A DNA stretch of 64,000 bases from Clostridium lentum. GTDB lineage: Bacteria > Bacillota > Clostridia > Clostridiales > Clostridiaceae. The position numbers were made by a program, and so were the translations under genes. The notes below the pieces were generated by a model that was not told the DNA's origin, did not search any database, and worked only from the letters and a program-made list of their open reading frames with translations. The stretch is taken from NCBI RefSeq assembly GCF_014287815.1, contig NZ_JACOOQ010000002.1, positions 62,001 through 126,000 of the forward strand. Direction: 5' to 3'. Below are positions 59,951 to 64,000 of the stretch, piece by piece. Each line of letters begins with the position of its first letter. Positions within the stretch are counted from its first letter, which is position 1.

Positions 59951-60253
59951 ATGAAGGAACTTGTTTGTGAATTATGTAAAAGGTCTGGTGTCCCTAAACT
60001 TACAGAACATCACCTTATTCCAAGGGAAGAGGGAGGAAGAGATAAGGAAACTGCATTGCTATGTGAAGACTGTCATAAACAAATTCATGCCTTATATACT
60101 AATAAGGAACTTGCCATGAGACTCAATACTTTAGAAAAACTTAAATGTGATTATAAGATTGAAAAATATCTTAAGTATGTAAAAAAGCAATGTCCATCAA
60201 AGAAGCTATCCATAAAAAAGTCTAGGGAAGTAAGAAAGAAAAGCAAGAGGTAA
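59951..60253 (+). CDS. HNH-motif protein
   Basis: A 100-residue protein: CELCKRSGVPKLTEHHLIPR, then GGRDKETALLCEDCHKQIHA. The two CxxC pairs and H-H ... N/C-x-x-H form an HNH endonuclease core (EHHLIPR is the first strand; CEDCHKQIH the second). A highly basic tail (KKQCPSKKLSIKKSREVRKK) suits DNA binding. Family includes homing-type and repair nucleases; no phage neighbours. Target unknown. Confidence 0.85.
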   Translation: MKELVCELCKRSGVPKLTEHHLIPREEGGRDKETALLCEDCHKQIHALYTNKELAMRLNTLEKLKCDYKIEKYLKYVKKQCPSKKLSIKKSREVRKKSKR

Positions 60254-60289
60254 AGAATAAATAAAATACTTACAACTTAATTAGTTTAA

Positions 60290-60330
60290 TATACCCATAA
60301 ATAAGATAATATATCTTATTTATGGGTATA
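60290..60330. terminator. Hairpin after the HNH gene
   Basis: TATACCCATAAATAAGATA faces TATCTTATTTATGGGTATA, a perfect 19-bp stem with a 3-nt loop and TTT. Confidence 0.8.
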
Positions 60331-60461
60331 TTTAGCTATTATATTTTTGGAAGAGATTCAAAATAACTAAACAACATAATATAGATAAAAATTATGATTT
60401 ATTAATACTTAAAATAAGAAAAGTCTTGAAAGGGATATATGTAAGTGGTAAAGTAAAGAAA

Positions 60462-60483
60462 GTAACCGGTTGCGTAACCGGTA
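60462..60483. repeat. Duplicate AACCGGTT-type element
   Basis: GTAACCGGT occurs twice, at 60462-60470 and 60474-60482, separated by TGC; each core ACCGGT is palindromic. Such CCGG-centred sites are typical of LacI-family operators and the element lies 30 bp beyond the lacI stop codon. Confidence 0.5.
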
Positions 60484-60489
60484 AAATAT

Positions 60490-60514
60490 AAAACTAGTTA
60501 AGTTAACTAGTTTT
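60490..60514 (-). terminator. Terminator of lacI
   Basis: AAAACTAGTTAA / TTAACTAGTTTT, perfect 12-bp stem touching the stop codon; minus-strand tail ATATTTT. Confidence 0.75.
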
Positions 60515-61559
60515 ATAATGTATTAATAATATTAAAACCTGTTGACTCCCTATAGTCTATTGAGGTTTTTACATGAACAGTTTTAAATGGCGTAGAATTA
60601 TCTTTGATACGTGAAATAATTAATTCAGCTGCTAAATTGCCCATATCATAACTAGGAATAGTAATAGTAGTAAGTTGAGATACTATAATTTTTGCCTCCA
60701 ATGAACCATCAAACCCACATACTAAAGTATCTTCAGGAATAGAAATATTAATTGATTTTAAAGCATTTACCAATGATACAGCAATAAAATCATTTGCACA
60801 GATAAATGCATCAGGAAGTTTATCTAGTTTCTTAATATTATCTCTAAGCCATGAAGAATCTGAATATGGATTTGAATCATTATCTAATATACATGTGCTT
60901 TTATCAAGTTGAATATTATAATCAAGTAATGCTGAGCAGTATCCTTGCCAACGTTCATAAAAGCTTTGGCAATGATTAGGATCACCTACGAAACTTATAT
61001 TTTTACAACCATTATTTATTAGGTTTTTAGTTACAGTATAAACACTATTATAATTTTCCATCAGTAGAATATCTGATTTAAGATTAGGACATTCTTTAGT
61101 AGTAGGGCAATCGATGAACAGTGTAGGAATTCCTAGCTTACAAATAAAGTTGCTATAATTAGCATCAAACATTTCTATGCAAATAATTGCATCTATTAAT
61201 TCAGTTTGAAAGTTGCTTGGTAGCTTTCTAGAGAGTAAATCATCTTCTCTAATTATATATATTGATAACTTTATCCCAAAACTACTTATCTTTTTTTCAA
61301 ATCCAGATAAAAATTTAGAACCAAAGTGTGAAGAGTTTGGCATATTAGTGGTGAAAAGTGCAATTTCTTTATTTTTAAAAGTAATATTTTTATTTTCTTG
61401 AGAAAAATTCTTATAGCCCATCTCAAATGCAGTTTGGATTACTTTCATCTTAGTATCTTCAGATATATTTCCAGTATTATTTAGCGCTTTGGAAACAGTG
61501 TTTCTTGATATATTTAATTTATCAGCTATATCTTGTGCTGTAATTTTCTTGTTTTGCAT
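60513..61559 (-). CDS. LacI-family transcriptional regulator
   Basis: A 348-residue repressor. HTH: ITAQDIADKLNISRNTVSKA, LNNTGNISEDTKMKV, matching LacI (VTxxDVAxxAGVSxxTVSRVL). The sugar-binding region has IALFTTNMPNSSHFGSKFLS, GIPTLFIDCP, ISFVGDPNHCQSFYERWQGY, DAFICANDFIAVSLVNALKS and VCGFDGSLEAKIIVSQLTT. Divergent from a sugar ABC transporter, with two TTTACAA-type palindromes in the gap; it is probably the local repressor, responding to the transported sugar. Confidence 0.95.
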   Translation of the reverse strand: MQNKKITAQDIADKLNISRNTVSKALNNTGNISEDTKMKVIQTAFEMGYKNFSQENKNITFKNKEIALFTTNMPNSSHFGSKFLSGFEKKISSFGIKLSIYIIREDDLLSRKLPSNFQTELIDAIICIEMFDANYSNFICKLGIPTLFIDCPTTKECPNLKSDILLMENYNSVYTVTKNLINNGCKNISFVGDPNHCQSFYERWQGYCSALLDYNIQLDKSTCILDNDSNPYSDSSWLRDNIKKLDKLPDAFICANDFIAVSLVNALKSINISIPEDTLVCGFDGSLEAKIIVSQLTTITIPSYDMGNLAAELIISRIKDNSTPFKTVHVKTSIDYRESTGFNIINTL

Positions 61560-61683
61560 TATTTATAACTCCTCATTTTGATAAATTTACAAATTTTTAA
61601 AATATTTATAATAAGTATAGCAAACTAACTATAAAAATAAAAGATAAATACATAATTATTGTTACAAAAGTAAAAGAGTATAG

Positions 61684-61719
61684 TTTACAATATAAAAAGT
61701 ATATAGTTTACAATGTAAA
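61684..61719. promoter_or_regulatory. Two TTTACAA-type palindromes (candidate LacI operators)
   Basis: TTTACAATATAAA (61684-61696) and TTTACAATGTAAA (61707-61719), the second a perfect palindrome, 23 bp apart centre to centre (about two helical turns). They lie between lacI and the transporter promoter. Confidence 0.6.
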
Positions 61720-61750
61720 AATAAAATATTAATAAATGTAACAAAAATAG

Positions 61751-61779
61751 TTGACGCTGTAAAATAATGGTGATAATAT
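61751..61779 (+). promoter_or_regulatory. Promoter of the sugar ABC transporter operon
   Basis: TTGACG (61751-61756) and TAATAT (61774-61779), 17-bp spacing, downstream of the two palindromes. Confidence 0.7.
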
Positions 61780-61864
61780 TAGTTTATAGAGAAATGAAAA
61801 TGTTTGCAATGGTATAAAGGTAAGCGGAATTGTTTCTAAAATTATAAGAAGGGATGAGATTATA

Positions 61865-62854
61865 TTGAGAGAGATAAAAAGTGATGTTTTAGTTACAAAT
61901 GAAAAAATACAGGGAGAATTTTTCAGCAGTAAAAAGCAAGATTTAAAAGTAAGTATTTATAAAAAATTAGATTATATGAAAAAAAACTACCAGTTATATT
62001 TGTTTTTTACATTACCTCCATTACTGTTGTTAATAATTTTTAAGTATATTCCTATAGGTGGAATACTAATTGCTTTTGAAGACTATAACCCTATCAGTGG
62101 AATACTAGGAAGTGAGTGGGTTGGATTAAAACATTTCCAAAGATTTATGTCCTCACCAGATTTTATGACCTTACTGATGAATACTTTAAAATTAAGCGTT
62201 TATGGATTGTTATGGGGATTTCCAGTACCAATTATTTTAGCTTTACTTTTAACTAGGGTAAAAAGTGAAAGAATAAAGAAAATAGTGCAATTAATAATTT
62301 ATGCACCAAACTTTATTTCTGTAATAGTAATATCAGGTATGATTATATTATTTTTATCTCCTGTTGGACCTGTAAATCAATTTTTGGGAACATCAATTAA
62401 TTTTATGACTAAGCCAGAAGCATTCCGTACTATATATATTGCCAGTGGAATTTGGCAAGGGGCAGGTTGGGCGTCTATTATTTACACCGCAGCTCTTTCT
62501 AATTCAAGTAAGGAACTAACAGAAGCTGCTGTCATTGATGGAGCTAATATTTTTCAACAGATTTGGAATGTTGATATTCCAGCTATAAAGCCAATTATGA
62601 TTATTCAATTTATTTTATCAGTAGGTGGAATAATGAGTATAGGATTTGAAAAAGCACTTGCTTTACAAACAAGTTTAAATATGCCTACATCTGATATATT
62701 AGCTACTTATACTTACAGAATGGGGTTACAGTTAGGTGATTATAGTTTCTCTACAGCAGTTGGATTATTTAACTCAGTAATAAATATAATACTACTTATT
62801 ATGGTGAATGTAACTATAAAGAAAATGAACGAAGATGAAGAAGTAGGCTTATAG
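61865..62854 (+). CDS. ABC sugar transporter permease (LplB-like)
   Basis: A 329-residue membrane protein starting at TTG 61865 with AAGAAGGGATGAG upstream. A cytoplasmic N-end of about 45 residues is followed by six membrane segments: YLFFTLPPLLLLIIFKYIPI, GGILIAFEDYNPISG and EAA loop ELTEAAVIDGANIFQQIWNV. The PIGGILIAFEDYNP block is the mark of the LplB/YtcP-partner subgroup that imports oligosaccharides or aldouronates. It pairs with the second permease 9 bp on. Confidence 0.94.
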   Translation: MREIKSDVLVTNEKIQGEFFSSKKQDLKVSIYKKLDYMKKNYQLYLFFTLPPLLLLIIFKYIPIGGILIAFEDYNPISGILGSEWVGLKHFQRFMSSPDFMTLLMNTLKLSVYGLLWGFPVPIILALLLTRVKSERIKKIVQLIIYAPNFISVIVISGMIILFLSPVGPVNQFLGTSINFMTKPEAFRTIYIASGIWQGAGWASIIYTAALSNSSKELTEAAVIDGANIFQQIWNVDIPAIKPIMIIQFILSVGGIMSIGFEKALALQTSLNMPTSDILATYTYRMGLQLGDYSFSTAVGLFNSVINIILLIMVNVTIKKMNEDEEVGL

Positions 62855-62863
62855 GAGGGTAAA

Positions 62864-63760
62864 ATGGTAAAGAAAAGAAAAAGAAATCTTTCAATGTCAG
62901 ATAAAATTATTTTAAATAGTGGATATATATTGCTAGGAATTTTTCTACTTGCTATTATAATTCCACTTGCATATATAGTTATTGCTTCATTTACAGATCC
63001 TACTGTGCTAAGCAGTGAAGGAATAACATTCGATTTTAGCAAATGGTCATTAGATGGATATAAGAGAGTTCTGCAAGATGATATGATTTTAAGAGGATTT
63101 TTAAATTCTATTTTTTATTCAATTTCATATGCAGTAATTTCAGTTGCAGTTACACTTATGGCAGCATATCCGTTATCAAAAGATAAGTTTGTGGGTAAGA
63201 CATTTATAAACACTTTATATGTAATAACTATGTTTTTAGGTGGAGGATTAATCCCAACATATTTATTGATGGATAAATTAAATCTTTTAAACACTATATG
63301 GGCTATGTTATTACCAGGAGCCATAAATGTATGGAATATAATGCTTGCAAAAACATATTTTAAGTCACTACCTAAAGAATTAAGAGAAGCTTCATCTATA
63401 GATGGAGCAAGTGAAATAAAGCATTTCTTTAAAATAGTGTTACCAGTATGCAAACCAATTATAGCAGTATTGATGTTATACCAATTTGTAGCTCAATGGA
63501 ATGGATATTTTGATGCAATGATTTATTTAGATGATTCTAAGCTACAGCCACTACAACTAGTAATAAGATCAATATTAATTCAAAATTCACCATCTACAGG
63601 AATGATAGCTGATATACAAAATATGGCTGAAATGTCTAAGATGGCCGAATTATTAAAGTATTCAACAATAGTAATTTCAAGTTTACCATTGTTAATTATG
63701 TATCCATTTTTCCAAAAATATTTTGATAAAGGTATAATGATGGGCTCAGTAAAAGGCTGA
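62864..63760 (+). CDS. ABC sugar transporter permease (LplC/YtcP-like)
   Basis: A 298-residue permease: ILLGIFLLAIIIPLAYIVIA, GGGLIPTYLLMDKLNLLNTI and EAA loop ELREASSIDGASEIKHFFKI, ending with YPFFQKYFDKGIMMGSVKG. The C-terminal GxMMGSxKG is the hallmark of LplC-type subunits. AGGAGGGT ribosome site. With LplB and the binding protein it forms the importer; the ATPase is not in the window and is often encoded elsewhere (MsmK type). Confidence 0.95.
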   Translation: MVKKRKRNLSMSDKIILNSGYILLGIFLLAIIIPLAYIVIASFTDPTVLSSEGITFDFSKWSLDGYKRVLQDDMILRGFLNSIFYSISYAVISVAVTLMAAYPLSKDKFVGKTFINTLYVITMFLGGGLIPTYLLMDKLNLLNTIWAMLLPGAINVWNIMLAKTYFKSLPKELREASSIDGASEIKHFFKIVLPVCKPIIAVLMLYQFVAQWNGYFDAMIYLDDSKLQPLQLVIRSILIQNSPSTGMIADIQNMAEMSKMAELLKYSTIVISSLPLLIMYPFFQKYFDKGIMMGSVKG

Positions 63761-63785
63761 TATTATATAAAAGGGAGAGAGTAAA

Positions 63786-64000
63786 ATGAGAAAAAATAAG
63801 ATAAAAAGAATTTTAAGTATTGTAATGTTAACTGTAGTAACTACATCTTTAAGTGCTTGTGGAAGTAAGAAGGAGGAAAATGTAACTGTACATTCTGATG
63901 TATCATTTCCACTAGAGGAAACTGCCACTTTAACTATGCTTACAAGTGCACCAGCAGTATCAGAACAAAATCCTAATAATAGACTTATATTTAAAAGATT
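63786..64000 (+). CDS. ABC transporter substrate-binding lipoprotein (partial)
   Basis: The first 71 codons are visible, cut by the right edge. Start ATG 63786 with AAAAGGGAGAG. MRKNKIKRILSIVMLTVVTT, then SLSACGSKK: a lipoprotein signal with lipobox LSAC (Cys about residue 25), followed by a polar linker and TATLTMLTSAPAVS. Its place after the LplB and LplC genes shows it is the extracellular solute-binding protein. Sugar specificity cannot be told from this part. Confidence 0.9.
   Translation, partial: MRKNKIKRILSIVMLTVVTTSLSACGSKKEENVTVHSDVSFPLEETATLTMLTSAPAVSEQNPNNRLIFKR

Overview
The window is very AT-rich DNA with short intergenic gaps, strong GGAGG-type ribosome sites and many intrinsic terminators. 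The gene content points to an anaerobic, spore-forming Firmicute, most likely Clostridium sensu stricto: pyruvate:ferredoxin oxidoreductase, cotJABC and CotF-like coat genes, PyrR-type attenuators, a bifunctional glutathione synthase (GshF type) and CotJC/ferritin-like proteins. I cannot name the species from sequence alone.

Layout. 1-3.4 kb: an IS1182-family element running off the left edge, then a decay zone (broken membrane gene, one intact LprI-like lipoprotein, gene fragments). 3.4-6.2 kb: FNT channel, a frameshifted peptide-deformylase-like gene, a YczE-like membrane protein, and a CotF-like coat protein encoded as two adjacent genes. 6.2-9.1 kb: PyrR-attenuated codBA (cytosine uptake and deamination). 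9.2-12.3 kb: DUF2935 protein, a zinc-ribbon/membrane/putative-nuclease fusion, a MATE remnant, and cotJABC. 12.5-16.8 kb: dipeptidase, peptidase T, a BBE-type flavin oxidase and a tiny zinc-ribbon gene. 17-22.5 kb: several unrecognised proteins, a metallophosphoesterase, a free-standing BRCT protein, a TtcA-like enzyme and small genes. 22.5-28.3 kb: MATE exporter, polysaccharide deacetylase, uracil permease behind two tandem PyrR-type sites, an intracellular CnaB-like protein, dUTPase, and a cyclase/KynB-like enzyme. 28.5-35 kb: orphan histidine kinase, initiator tRNA, PFOR, L-lactate dehydrogenase.

35-36.6 kb is a decayed IS1182-type element inserted about 34 bp upstream of the ldh start codon. 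36.7-42.8 kb: lrgAB-like pair, an NsrR-like Rrf2 regulator divergent from a DUF1858 gene, a YtrA-type GntR regulator with its ABC transporter, and an ArsR regulator with a MATE exporter that shares an operator-like repeat. 42.8-50.2 kb: gshF, a FUSC-type membrane protein whose ribosome site lies inside a terminator-like hairpin, superoxide dismutase, cardiolipin synthase. 50.2-54.4 kb: LysR regulator divergent from glycerol-1-phosphate dehydrogenase, a tandem pair of unrecognised membrane-anchored paralogues, a ferritin-like protein. 54.5-60.3 kb: deoC, two patatin-like lipases, DegV (fatty-acid-binding), a phosphoesterase, a small Cys/Asn/Gly-rich protein and an HNH protein. 60.5-64 kb: LacI regulator divergent from an LplB/LplC/LplA-type sugar ABC transporter, whose binding protein is cut by the right edge.

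Functional themes are pyrimidine salvage under PyrR (codBA, uraA; dut and deoC nearby in function), redox and nitrosative defence (gshF, sod, NsrR/DUF1858, ferritin-like proteins), spore coat, and membrane lipid turnover (cls, patatins, DegV, G1P dehydrogenase). No CRISPR array, prophage, or classical defence island is visible. The most interesting items are the terminator-embedded ribosome site of the FUSC gene, the double PyrR leader of uraA, the zinc-ribbon/TM/nuclease-like fusion, the orphan integrase-core-like protein, and the IS that separates ldh from its original upstream region.
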